Source of the DNA: Pirellulales bacterium
GTDB lineage: Bacteria > Planctomycetota > Planctomycetia > Pirellulales > Thermoguttaceae
NCBI GenBank assembly: GCA_016936015.1
Contig: JAFGPV010000084.1
Coordinates: 1-52,459, forward strand
Direction: 5' to 3'
DNA: 52,459 nucleotides
The notes beneath the pieces are model-generated. The model was not told the origin of the DNA. It saw nothing but the letters and a program-made list of their open reading frames with translations, and did not search any database. The translations under genes were made by a program, and so were the position numbers. Shown here one piece after another: positions 26,801 through 34,266 of the stretch; the stretch's first letter is position 1; every line of letters begins with the position of its first letter.

Positions 26801-27781
26801 ACCGGCGCGTGCCGCGTGGAAGAACTCACCTCGCGGCGGACCGTCCCTCCGCTGAAGTCCGAAGAGGGCGCCCTGCTCTGGGAAGTGAACCTGGAACCCT
26901 ACGACTTCCTCGCGGTCCGCCTGAGCGAGCCCCAGGTACAGGTGACCCGGATGCAAGTCTCTTTCGCCCCCGAGGTCCTCACCGGTTTAAGCGAAGCGAT
27001 CCGCCGGTTGGGCGCCCGGGCCGTTGCCTTGTGGACCCCGCCGCCGGCCCCGGGCCTGGAAAACTCCGATTTCGAAAAACCTCCGGCGGATCATGGCGCC
27101 GTCCCCCTCTGGGCGGCGACCGTGCAGGAGGGCGTTACGATCCGGCTCGACCCGGCCACGGCGCAAAGCGGCAAGCAGTCGGTTCGGATGGTCAGCACCG
27201 GCCCGATCGCCTGCCTCGTCAGCCGAACCTTCTCTCCGCCCCGCACCGGACGCCTGTGGATGTCCGTCTGGCTCCGCGTGGCCCAGGCCAATCGCCAACC
27301 TCCGCTGCGGCTGGCGATCGAAGGGCGGCTGGACGGCCGCGATTACTACCGCTACGCCCAGGTTGGCCGGCCCGCCGAGGACGTCCCCCAGGCCTTTCCG
27401 CTGACCGACAAGTGGGCACAATATATTTTCAAAGTGGACGACCTGCCCCTGGAAGGCCTGACGGACCTCCGTACCCGGTTCGACATGATGGGCGCCGGCG
27501 AGGTCTGGATCGACGACGTGCAACTCTTCGACCTGGCCTTCAACAAGGAGGAACTGGTGGAACTCTCGAAGCTGATCACCTCCGCCGAAATGAAATTGCA
27601 GAACGGCCAGTTGGGCCAGTGCGTCCGGCTGTTGGAAGGCTATTGGCCGCGGTTCCTCGAAGAAAACGTCCCCCTGCCCGACGCCGCCACGGCGGAAATT
27701 CCCCCCGAGCCGAAGAAGCCCGAAACCAAAGAGTCCCCCGGAGTGATCGGCCGCATGAAAAACCTCCTACCGTTTAAATGA
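23849..27781 (+). CDS. Large secreted glycosidase-like protein
   Basis: 1310 residues from the ATG at 23849. MRRQTRMSVLLAVFFITLIP then RAFADE is a good signal peptide, but its first eleven codons are repeat DNA. ATGs at 23831 and 23867 are also possible. The centre (about residues 500-880; FYEGGARLIEYLQHVGYNGLMLTVLADGSTIYP, YNVLHPRVQKAMAAVLAEVL, FTGVAVRLSGDGY) resembles a TIM-barrel of the glycosyl-hydrolase-like family 10 type. The C-terminal third has a beta-sandwich carbohydrate-binding look (SVRMVSTGPIACLVSRTFSP...DMMGAGEVWIDDVQLFDLAFN). A family B repeat is in frame near residue 80. The stop overlaps bioD by 4 nt. Substrate unknown. Confidence 0.75.
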   Translation: MRRQTRMSVLLAVFFITLIPRAFADELRLRISWGGGRQQQWQGLVRIDEGRLAEPRPLGIEADEPGSMWIEEDENKKSGAAAGLSSSADGTVGQTNRGARLMIRQRSPRAYDGVDLRVEAPRTAKLSVALSARAAADDPLRVEIPLADLLHDFVDKELDDRGNRLLVMRTPGDSLRVAFERDALIFSPGERFHFTVEPHLLPTPEGGQVKLKVQVLSAVDGKEHSSSQTELTKDATEIPLEVTLPEGEGVYDVILTAVNNPSWSKAVRQPLQWNKTLAERRVQVLVLDPRPSLGAAHAAGQFTPLVEIDPANSRWYEVLSKQLQHLPSFSLSKIQHLWKGPLGNGNLQSFRHPLGDLVQLRPSRQSPDASWEAYYLPVGQPGRPHLLEVEYPSDVPQTLGVSIVEPNAAGALAPIGLDSGVDVPPTESVTAEKPRLLTHRLIFWPKTTTPLLLMTNLRSRSPAVYGKIRVLAGGEHLPWAPNYSPRRSGRLAAAYLDRPLFPENFGATESFDQWSGRSLDDWNTFYEGGARLIEYLQHVGYNGLMLTVLADGSTIYPSARLEPTPRYDTGAFFTSGQDPVRKDVLEMLFRLFDREGMQLIPTVDFSSPLPELEVLLRRGGPEVDGLAWIGPDGKPWEAVRPPHRGLAPYYNVLHPRVQKAMAAVLAEVLQRYAQHPSFTGVAVRLSGDGYAQLPGPEWGLDDATIARFQRETKIRVPGEGPRRFAQRAAFFREDVPRHRWLEWRAAELGKFYRRLQEELAALRPDARLYLAGAEMLDASETAGALRPMLPRRTTLADALMRVGFDARHYQAPCPIVFLRPERLAPSSELPAQAFELELSQLGDADSCFQGTAWPGGLFFSPPRELRLPSFDQRSPIKPSYTCLLAQPAPSRSLLRHRWIHNLATLDPQCLFSGGWLLPLGREKLLSDLLSAYRALPAVRFQRVLDEQTSALPVTVRRAVHAGRTYLYAVNDAPFPAKLRLRLAATGACRVEELTSRRTVPPLKSEEGALLWEVNLEPYDFLAVRLSEPQVQVTRMQVSFAPEVLTGLSEAIRRLGARAVALWTPPPAPGLENSDFEKPPADHGAVPLWAATVQEGVTIRLDPATAQSGKQSVRMVSTGPIACLVSRTFSPPRTGRLWMSVWLRVAQANRQPPLRLAIEGRLDGRDYYRYAQVGRPAEDVPQAFPLTDKWAQYIFKVDDLPLEGLTDLRTRFDMMGAGEVWIDDVQLFDLAFNKEELVELSKLITSAEMKLQNGQLGQCVRLLEGYWPRFLEENVPLPDAATAEIPPEPKKPETKESPGVIGRMKNLLPFK
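24081..24149. repeat. Palindromic repeat, family B (copy in the glycosidase-like gene)
   Basis: CGGGTGCCGCTGCTGGCTTG, TCCAGCAGTGCAG and then GGCACGGTTGGGCAAACCAA, CCGTGGCGCCCG. Nearly the same as the intergenic copy at 3809-3874, and read without stops as SGAAAGLSSSADGTVGQTNR. Confidence 0.9.
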
Positions 27782-28440
27782 AATATCACGGGCTGTTCAT
27801 CACCGGCACCGACACCGGCGTGGGCAAGACCTACGTCGGGGCGCTGATCGCCCGGGCGCTGGTGGAGAAAGGACTCCGCGTGGGCGTGTACAAGCCCGCG
27901 GCCAGCGGGTGCCGCCGCGAAGGCGGCCGGCTGACGAGCGACGACGCGGTCCAGCTCTGGGAGGCGGCCGGCCGGCCGGGCGAGTTTTCCCGGGTCTGCC
28001 CGCAGTGCTTTACGGCGCCGCTGGCGCCCCACCTCGCCGCCCGGGCGGAAGGAAAACAACTCGATCCGGCGCTGCTCCGGACCGGCCTGGACTACTGGCG
28101 CCGGAGCAGCGACATTGTCCTCGTCGAAGGGGCCGGCGGCCTGCTCTCGCCCGTCAGCGATGCCGAAACGGTCGCCGATCTGGCCCGCGATTTCGGCTAC
28201 CCGCTGATCCTCGTCGCCCGCAACGCCCTGGGCGTCATCAACCACACGCTGCTCGCGCTCCATGCCGCCCGGACTCTGCACGGCGGCCTGCCCGTGGCCG
28301 GCATCGTCCTCAATCACCCCTCGCGGCCGGAATGCGATCCCAGTATCGAAACCAACGCCCAGGAGATTACCCGGCACACGCAGACGCCGATCCTCGCCGA
28401 AGTCGCCTGGAACGCCAAGCAGATCGACCTGCCCTTTTAA
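27778..28440 (+). CDS. bioD: Dethiobiotin synthetase
   Basis: 220 residues. MKYHGLFITGTDTGVGKTYV has the P-loop GTDTGVGKT (10-18). VGVYKPAASG, DIVLVEGAGGLLSPV and LILVARNALGVINHTLLAL are BioD signatures. The enzyme closes the ureido ring of dethiobiotin from 7,8-diaminopelargonate, CO2 and ATP, the penultimate biotin step. Its ATGA start overlaps the previous stop, so translation is coupled to the glycosidase-like gene despite no functional link. Other bio genes are not in the window. Confidence 0.95.
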   Translation: MKYHGLFITGTDTGVGKTYVGALIARALVEKGLRVGVYKPAASGCRREGGRLTSDDAVQLWEAAGRPGEFSRVCPQCFTAPLAPHLAARAEGKQLDPALLRTGLDYWRRSSDIVLVEGAGGLLSPVSDAETVADLARDFGYPLILVARNALGVINHTLLALHAARTLHGGLPVAGIVLNHPSRPECDPSIETNAQEITRHTQTPILAEVAWNAKQIDLPF

Positions 28441-28450
28441 ACCAATAAAG

Positions 28451-28469
28451 AAGCGGCAAGATGCCGCTT
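28451..28469. terminator. Convergent hairpin between bioD and hisB
   Basis: AAGCGGCAAGATGCCGCTT is a perfect hairpin between the 3' ends of bioD and hisB. No long U-run is present on the plus strand (CTACAAAAG follows), while the minus strand reads into CTTTATTGG. It is probably a repeat hairpin that also terminates transcription. Confidence 0.5.
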
Positions 28470-28483
28470 CTACAAAAGCAAGA

Positions 28484-29071
28484 TTATAGACTCCCCTTGG
28501 TGCTGGGGATATCCGGCTGGCGGGGATCGATCTCGACGGCGTTGCGCAGCGCCCGGGCCGTGGCCTTGAAGATCGCCTCGGCAATGTGGTGGCTGTTCCG
28601 CCCGTAGTGCAGCCGGACGTGGAGGTTGCAGGCGGCATTGACCGAAAAGGCCTGCCAGAAATCGGCCACCAACTCGCTGTCAAACTCGCCGATCTTGGGC
28701 GAGGGAAACTCGGCCTGGAAGACGAAGAACGCCCGGCCGCCCAGGTCGACCGCGGTGCTGACCAGCGCCTCTTCCATCGGCAGGGCGAAGTGCCCGTAGC
28801 GGCGGATGCCCGCCTTCTCGCCCAGCGCCTGACGGACCGCCTGGCCCAGGCAGATGCCCACGTCCTCGACCGTGTGGTGCTGATCGACATCCAGGTCGCC
28901 GGCCGCCTGCACGGTTAAATCCCAACCCGCGTGCTTGGCCAGCAGCGTGAGCATGTGATCGAAGAATCCCACGCCGCTGCCGATCTCGCCCTTGCCCGAT
29001 CCGTCTAACGTCAACGTCACCTGGACGTCGGTCTCGGTAGTTTTACGGTGGATTTTCGCAGATCGGACCAT
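28484..29071 (-). CDS. hisB: Imidazoleglycerol-phosphate dehydratase
   Basis: 195 residues, the standard length. [58 protein letters not shown] and [21 protein letters not shown] include the paired DHML and HHxxED metal-binding motifs. The step converts imidazole glycerol phosphate to imidazole acetol phosphate. The ATG at 29071 is chosen; the frame continues upstream through the repeat at 29078-29183, which is not HisB sequence. Last gene of hisD-hisC-hisB. Confidence 0.96.
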   Translation of the reverse strand: MVRSAKIHRKTTETDVQVTLTLDGSGKGEIGSGVGFFDHMLTLLAKHAGWDLTVQAAGDLDVDQHHTVEDVGICLGQAVRQALGEKAGIRRYGHFALPMEEALVSTAVDLGGRAFFVFQAEFPSPKIGEFDSELVADFWQAFSVNAACNLHVRLHYGRNSHHIAEAIFKATARALRNAVEIDPRQPDIPSTKGSL

Positions 29072-29077
29072 ATTCAA

Positions 29078-29183
29078 TGAATGACGAAGTTCGAAGGACG
29101 AATGACGAAAGAAGTCCGAATGACGAAGTTCGAAATTCGGCCTTCGGATTTCTTTCGTCATTCGTCATTAGGCATTCGTCATT
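29078..29183. repeat. Repeat of AATGACGAAG type between hisC and hisB
   Basis: ATGACGAAGTTCGAA occurs twice with ATGACGAAAGAAGTCC between, followed by the inverted TTTCTTTCGTCATTCGTCAT and TTCGTCATT. It has no stop in the hisB frame and would extend HisB by about 30 residues. Confidence 0.85.
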
Positions 29184-29193
29184 CCCCTTTCCA

Positions 29194-30237
29194 TTATATA
29201 ATTCTCTTCAACTCTTCAAAAAATACGTCTACCTCCTCCTCCGTTCCCACGCTCACCCGCAGTCCGTCGCCCCAGCCGGAATAGTCCATGTATCGGACCA
29301 GGATGCGGCGGCGTTTGAGTTCCTCGTAGAGAGGTTTGACTGCGCGGCCGGGAAGGGTGTTCCAAGTGAAATTCGCCTGCGAATCGACCGTCACAAACCC
29401 TAGGGCCTGCATTTCCCGCAGAAGCCGACGCCGCGTGGCCAGGATCTTTGCCCGGTTCTCCCGGTGCCACTCCTGATCGCCCAAGGCGGCCGTTGCCGCG
29501 GCGATCGACAAGGCGTCGCAATTGTACGAGTCCTTCACCTTGACGAACTGCTCGATCAGGTGCGGCTGGGCGATCAGGTAGCCGAACCGCAGCCCCGCCA
29601 GGGCGTACGACTTGCTCAGCGACCGGGCCACCATGATCTTCTCCGACTCACGGATCAACGCCACGCAATTCGTCTCGGCGAAGTCGGCGTAGGCCTCGTC
29701 GACCAGCAACGGGCAGGTCAACCGTTCGGCAATTTCTAAAACTTGCTCCGGCGGCACGACCGTGCCCGAGGGACTGTTCGGATTGGCCAGAAACGCCAGC
29801 CGCGGCGAACCCTCGGCCGCACCAAACCGCGGCGGTAGGCTCCAATCCGCATTGAAGTGCACCTCCTCGAACCGCGCCCCCTGCAACTCCGCCAGCGTGC
29901 GGTAGAGGATGTAGCTGGGATACAGCAACCGCAACAGTTGACCTTCGCCCACCAACGTCCGCGTGACGATCGTCAGGATGTCGTCGCTGCCGTTCCCGCA
30001 GAGGATCCACTCCGGCCCGACGCCCCACAGCTCCGCCGCCTTCCGCCGAAATACACCTGCAAACGGATCAGGATACTTTTTTAGTCGCGGCAGCGCTTCC
30101 CGAATTGCCTCCGCCACGGCCGGCGACGGCGGATACGGATTCTCGTTCGTATTCAGCTTGATAAACGCACCGTCCTGCGGCTGCTCGCCGGGCACGTAAC
30201 CGGCCATCGCTTCGATCTGGGGACGAATGAATGACAT
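29194..30237 (-). CDS. hisC: Histidinol-phosphate aminotransferase
   Basis: 347 residues, fold-type I PLP enzyme. LNTNENPYPPSPAV at the N-terminus, ILCGNGSDDIL, FLANPNSPSGTVV, LLVDEAYADFAE and the PLP-lysine region VARSLSKSYALAGLRFGYL are typical HisC. It transfers an amino group from glutamate to imidazole acetol phosphate. It lies between hisD and hisB; its start is 67 nt after the hisD stop and the gap is filled by the 30250-30307 repeat. Confidence 0.96.
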   Translation of the reverse strand: MSFIRPQIEAMAGYVPGEQPQDGAFIKLNTNENPYPPSPAVAEAIREALPRLKKYPDPFAGVFRRKAAELWGVGPEWILCGNGSDDILTIVTRTLVGEGQLLRLLYPSYILYRTLAELQGARFEEVHFNADWSLPPRFGAAEGSPRLAFLANPNSPSGTVVPPEQVLEIAERLTCPLLVDEAYADFAETNCVALIRESEKIMVARSLSKSYALAGLRFGYLIAQPHLIEQFVKVKDSYNCDALSIAAATAALGDQEWHRENRAKILATRRRLLREMQALGFVTVDSQANFTWNTLPGRAVKPLYEELKRRRILVRYMDYSGWGDGLRVSVGTEEEVDVFFEELKRII

Positions 30238-30249
30238 TTTCTGGAGTCC

Positions 30250-30307
30250 GTAGGGTGCGTGAAACGCACCGCAATGACGAAAGGTTGGTGCGTTTCACGC
30301 ACCCTAC
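30250..30307. repeat. Palindromic repeat, family I (GTAGGGTGCGTGAAACGCAC)
   Basis: GTAGGGTGCGTGAAACGCAC C at one end is perfectly inverted at 30287-30307. It lies between hisD and hisC and contains the TAG stop of hisD. Confidence 0.92.
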
Positions 30308-31668
30308 TTATTTTCCATTCTCACTTCCACGCTCGCCCGATGCGCCGTCAGCCCCTCCTTGGTCGCCAACACTTCCACGTCGGGGGCCAGCCGCCCCATC
30401 CCTTCGCGGCTGAAGTGCAAAATGCTGTTGGCCCGAAGGAAATCGTTGCACGTCAGGCCGCTGGCGAATCGGGCCGTGCCGCTGGTGGGCAACACGTGCG
30501 ACGGACCGGCCGCGTAATCGCCCAGCGCCACCGGGGTGTAATTGCCTAAAAACATGGCCCCGGCGCAGCGGATCTTTTCCGCCAACTCCTCGGCGTTCTC
30601 CGTGGCGATGTGCAGGTGCTCGGGGGCGATCTCGTCCGTCAGCGCGCAGGCCTCCTCCGCGTCCCGGGCGAGGATCACCGCGCCGAAATCCTCCAAGCTC
30701 TGCCGGGCCAACGTGCCGCGGTCCACTTCGCCGAGCCGCCGCTCCAACGCCGCCAGTGTCTCGTTGATCACCTTTTCGTTCCAGCCGATCACGATGCTCG
30801 CGCCGGGGGCGTGTTCGGCCTGGGCCAGCAGATCCCACGCCGTATAGTCGGGATCCGTCGAGTCATCGACGATCACGACCACCTCGCTCGGGCCGGCAAT
30901 CGAGTCGATGTCGACCTCGCCGTAGACGTATTTCTTGGCCAGGGCGACAAACAGGTTGCCCGGGCCGACGATCTTGTCCACCCGCGGCACGCCCTCCACG
31001 CCGTAGGCCAACGCCGCCACGGCCTGGGCGCCGCCTAGCCGGTACACTTCGGTGACGCCCAGTTCGCGGCACGTGGCCAGCACGTCGGCGTTGTAGGAGC
31101 CGAACTTCGTGGGCGGGGCGACCACGGCAAGCTGCCGGACCCCGGCCGCCTGCGCCGGCACGGCCGTCATCAGCACACTCGACGGATACGCCGCCGCCCC
31201 GCCGGGGACGCAAATCCCCACCCGCTCCAACGGCCGATACCGCTGCACCAGATACCCGCCGGGCCGATCGACGCGGACGTCGTGGTGCAAGATCGCCCGC
31301 TGGAACGTGTCGATGTTTTCCCGAATCCGCTGCACCGCGTTTAAAAACTCTGGATCGGCCTGGGCATGGGCCTGGCGGAGTTCATCCTCCGACACCCGGA
31401 GCATTTCCGGCGTCAGCGTCGCCCGGTCGATCCGAGCGGTATAGTCCAGCACGGCCGCCAGACCCAGCGCCTGCACGTCACGGCAGATCTGCTTGACGAC
31501 TTGCAGTGGGGTGAGCAGCTCGCCGAAGACTTCCACGGTCCGTTGCCGGCCCGAGGGGCTGACCACGTTTCCCCGAGGACTGAGTTTTTCCCGCAACTCG
31601 GCCATCGCCCGGCGCAAGTCGTCCCGGCGGCTGTCAATGCGGCGGATCTTTAACGGTTGCATTCCCAT
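30304..31668 (-). CDS. hisD: Histidinol dehydrogenase
   Basis: 454 residues from the ATG at 31668; a second ATG two codons later is equally possible. VGICVPGGAAAYPSSVLM, GGAQAVAALAYGVEGVPRVDKIVGPGN, DSIAGPSEVVVIVDDS, LLAQAEHAPGASIVI, EIAPEHLHI and GPSHVLPTSGTARFASGL are HisD signatures including zinc and NAD contact residues. It performs the last two oxidations to histidine. First gene of the hisD-hisC-hisB cluster. The stop codon TAG falls in a palindromic repeat. Confidence 0.96.
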   Translation of the reverse strand: MGMQPLKIRRIDSRRDDLRRAMAELREKLSPRGNVVSPSGRQRTVEVFGELLTPLQVVKQICRDVQALGLAAVLDYTARIDRATLTPEMLRVSEDELRQAHAQADPEFLNAVQRIRENIDTFQRAILHHDVRVDRPGGYLVQRYRPLERVGICVPGGAAAYPSSVLMTAVPAQAAGVRQLAVVAPPTKFGSYNADVLATCRELGVTEVYRLGGAQAVAALAYGVEGVPRVDKIVGPGNLFVALAKKYVYGEVDIDSIAGPSEVVVIVDDSTDPDYTAWDLLAQAEHAPGASIVIGWNEKVINETLAALERRLGEVDRGTLARQSLEDFGAVILARDAEEACALTDEIAPEHLHIATENAEELAEKIRCAGAMFLGNYTPVALGDYAAGPSHVLPTSGTARFASGLTCNDFLRANSILHFSREGMGRLAPDVEVLATKEGLTAHRASVEVRMENK

Positions 31669-31688
31669 AACCAATTGTCTGGCTGCTT

Positions 31689-31761
31689 TGTAGGAGACGG
31701 CCCCTCCCGCCGATGGGGCATATCATCGTTGCCATCGGCGGCAGGAGCCGCCTCCTACAAA
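31689..31761. repeat. Palindromic repeat, family E (copy 2)
   Basis: TTGTAGGAGACGGCCCCTCC at one end and GGCAGGAGCCGCCTCCTACA at the other. It is a diverged sister of 16759-16830, in the region between divergent hisD and the gene at 31982. Confidence 0.88.
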
Positions 31762-31825
31762 AGAAAGCACAACCCCCATTTTGTATAGATTACACGGCAA
31801 ACGGAAGTGGTTCGTTTGAAAATAG

Positions 31826-31854
31826 CTGACATTTCTCCCGCGGCACGGTAGAAT
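31826..31854 (+). promoter_or_regulatory. Promoter of the zinc-ribbon/STN-like gene
   Basis: CTGACA (31826-31831), a 17-nt spacer and TAGAAT (31849-31854), each one base from consensus. The start near 31861 would give a 5' UTR of about 120 nt. Confidence 0.55.
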
Positions 31855-31981
31855 GGGACTACGGGGATGTAGGACGTCGGAATAATTCCTCTCGGGAGTT
31901 GTTGGTTTCTCTCCCTTCCGTTGAGGGAGGAGGAGAGAGAATCTTCGGGCTGTTCTGAGCACGGGATCCCGTCCTGAATTG

Positions 31982-33832
31982 ATGAAACCACCGCCCGTGA
32001 AAAAGGCACTATTTTCAAACCACTGTACGACTTGCCGGGCACGGATCGCCGTGTTGCGGCCCGAGGCGATCGGTCAGATCCTCGACTGCCCGAAGTGCGG
32101 GAGCATGGTGCAGATCGTTCCGCCGGAGGGCTGGGTTCCTCCCGAATCCGATCCGGCCGCCGCCGGCGCCTATCCCTCCAACCTGCGAACCGGGCCGCCG
32201 CCACTGGATAAAGTCGGCGAGACCTACTTAGCGCTCGGCGCCGCGGAAGAAGTTTCCAATGCGAGTCTCTGGCAGCGGCTCTTCACCTTTGTGAAAGTGA
32301 AGATCGTCTGGATCTGCGCCGGTGCCGGCGCCGTGGCGGTGGTCTTGACGCTGTGGGCGGTCTGGGCGGCGGCGCCCGCCGGGCAGAATTCCAAACCGGC
32401 CGATCCCGTCATTCTGAGCGAAGCACAGAATCTCGTCGGAGAGAACGTTCCTCACCAATCCTTGTCAAATACCGGAGAAATCCTACGCTCCGCTCAGGAT
32501 GACAAGGTAGTCCTTCGCCCTGCTCAGGATGAGAAAGAGAAAAGCACGACGTCTTCCCCTGCGGTGCCTTCGCCCGATCAATCCACGGCACAGGTCCCAA
32601 AACTTGCCGCCGCACCGCCAGCTGCCGAAAAACCAGCCGAATCGGTCCCGGCCCATCCCTCCCCGCCTGCTAAGGCACCCGCACCGGAACCGGCCGGAAC
32701 GCCGATCTTGCCGGAGACTTCCGCCGTCCGGCTGGTCAAAATGGTGGTCCCGGAAGCTACGGACGTGGACCAGCGCCTGGGAACCATCCTGCCGGAGGTG
32801 GAACTGACGAAGATGCCGCTGGCCCGGGCGTTGGCGTTGGTCTCGTCGTTGGCCAATGTGCCCCTGACGATCGACCCCGAGGCCCTGCGCCTGAAGGGCG
32901 TCTCGCCACGCGATCCCGTCAGTCTGCACCTCCACGATGCCTCTCTTGAGCAGTTTTTAGAGGCCATCGCCGCCGAACGAGGTCTGGCAGCGGACGCCGG
33001 CGAAGGCCAGGTCTGGATCACCCTTTCCCCCGAGGACCGGGAGGACGCCCGGGAGGTGCGATACAAGGTGGACGATCTCTGCCCGGACCAACGCGCCCTG
33101 GAATCCCTCGCTACGACGGTTCGCGCCCTGGTCGCCCCGACGACGTGGCGGGCTCACGGCGGCGAGGCCGTCCTGCAAGCCGAAAACGGCGCGCTGCGGG
33201 TAACGCACTGCGACGCAGTGCAGCAAGAAATCCTGCTCCTCTGCGAAAAACTCCGTCTTGCCCGGGGACTGCGCTTGCAGAGCAAGCTTCCCCCGTCGCG
33301 TTTCCCTCTGACCACGCCGTCCGCCCGGGCCAGGCCGGCCCTGCAACGCAACGTCTCCGCCAACTTCCACCAGCCGGCCCCCCTGGTGCAAATCCTCGGC
33401 GACCTGGCCGCCCAGGCCGGCGTGGACATCCTCATCGACCGCCGCGGGCTGGCCGCCGAAAACATGACCGACAACATGGAAGTCTCCTACGTCGTCGAAG
33501 ACAAGCCGCTGGGCGCGTCGCTCCGGGAACTGCTCCGCCCACTGAAGTTGGACTTCCGCCCCCTCGACGCCACGACGCTCCAGGTCACCACGCCGCAGGC
33601 TTTACAGGCCTGCCGTCAGATCGAGTTCTATTCCGTCGGCAAGCTGCTCGCCAAGAACCGGGATGCCGCCGAATTGATCGGGCGGATCAAGACCACAATC
33701 GCCCCGGACTCCTGGCGAAGCGCTGGCAAAACCGTGGCCATCGAGTTCGATCCCTCTTCCCAGGCCCTGATCGTTCTCCAATCCCCTCCGATCCAGGCCG
33801 CCGTCGAAGAATTTCTCTCCCGGATGGAATAG
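31982..33832 (+). CDS. Zinc-ribbon, membrane-anchored protein with secretin-N/STN-like domains
   Basis: 616 residues. A four-Cys zinc ribbon (Cys15, Cys18, Cys36, Cys39) is followed by a membrane helix at about 104-126 (IVWICAGAGAVAVVLTLWAV). A repeat-derived linker and a Pro-rich stretch (APPAAEKPAESVPAHPSPPAK) lead to two related alpha/beta domains near 255-350 and 450-540. Both show the MPLARALALVSSLANVPLTID / APLVQILGDLAAQAGVDILID pattern of secretin or TonB short N-terminal domains. The layout suggests a cytosolic zinc finger joined to a periplasmic sensor. No secretin barrel follows. Function unknown. Confidence 0.7.
   Translation: MKPPPVKKALFSNHCTTCRARIAVLRPEAIGQILDCPKCGSMVQIVPPEGWVPPESDPAAAGAYPSNLRTGPPPLDKVGETYLALGAAEEVSNASLWQRLFTFVKVKIVWICAGAGAVAVVLTLWAVWAAAPAGQNSKPADPVILSEAQNLVGENVPHQSLSNTGEILRSAQDDKVVLRPAQDEKEKSTTSSPAVPSPDQSTAQVPKLAAAPPAAEKPAESVPAHPSPPAKAPAPEPAGTPILPETSAVRLVKMVVPEATDVDQRLGTILPEVELTKMPLARALALVSSLANVPLTIDPEALRLKGVSPRDPVSLHLHDASLEQFLEAIAAERGLAADAGEGQVWITLSPEDREDAREVRYKVDDLCPDQRALESLATTVRALVAPTTWRAHGGEAVLQAENGALRVTHCDAVQQEILLLCEKLRLARGLRLQSKLPPSRFPLTTPSARARPALQRNVSANFHQPAPLVQILGDLAAQAGVDILIDRRGLAAENMTDNMEVSYVVEDKPLGASLRELLRPLKLDFRPLDATTLQVTTPQALQACRQIEFYSVGKLLAKNRDAAELIGRIKTTIAPDSWRSAGKTVAIEFDPSSQALIVLQSPPIQAAVEEFLSRME
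32408..32533. repeat. Palindromic repeat, family C (in-frame copy)
   Basis: GTCATTCTGAGCGAAGCACA GAATCTC at one end and CGCTCCGCTCAGGATGACAA plus CGCCCTGCTCAGGATGAG at the other. It is read without stops as PVILSEAQNL and ILRSAQDDKVVLRPAQDEK, between the membrane helix and the Pro-rich linker. Confidence 0.9.
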
Positions 33833-34266
33833 GAAAGAAGTCGCTTGCGGCTTCATCGCCGGCCGTTGAGCAAAATTCTCTGATGGAAGATCGGTTTAAA
33901 TTCAGAAGAACATACGTTAATTCCCCAAAGTCCATACGGGACGAACGAGGCGGGAAACGGGGAAAATTTCAGTTTCCTTGACAATCGGTATTGACAAAAT
34001 TTCATGCCAGTTAATAATTTGCGATATTTGATATCTTAATATCGTCACTCATTTACTCCTGTTTCTCCAAGTAGTGAGGCAGCGTTTTGGAGCCTGAACG
34101 GTAGTGACCGCTCTTCTGGAAAGGCTTCTATTGTTTTGCCCAAAGTTCACTACGCGCCAGGCGTGTTCTTGCAAGGGTTGTCATGAGTGACGCCTGATTC
34201 GCCACAGGATGCCGCTTCTCTGATTTTGGATCCTTTTCTCTGGAACGTTTTTTAAAGGAGTCTTTT
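33833..34266. other. Long leader region of the papain-family gene
   Basis: 434 nt with no gene. It contains the promoter at 33991-34018 and then about 240 nt of presumed 5' UTR. A possible hairpin CTCCAA..TTGGAG occurs near 34067-34094, and the gene has a strong AAAGGAG ribosome site. No known riboswitch class was recognised. Confidence 0.55.
33991..34018 (+). promoter_or_regulatory. Promoter of the papain-family gene
   Basis: A perfect TTGACA (33991-33996), a 16-nt spacer and AATAAT (34013-34018), in a locally A/T-rich stretch. A second TTGACA lies 13 nt upstream without a matching -10. Confidence 0.6.

Noticed and set aside
23693-26956. A 1087-codon open frame on the minus strand opposite the glycosidase-like gene
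   Set aside because: Composition is Arg/Gln/Gly-rich without any domain pattern, as expected of antisense in GC-rich DNA; the plus-strand frame has a signal peptide and coherent domains.
31669-31980. Search for a His-rich leader peptide ahead of hisD
   Set aside because: No run of His codons is present on the minus strand and no terminator/antiterminator pair was seen; the region holds a repeat and a promoter for the opposite gene.
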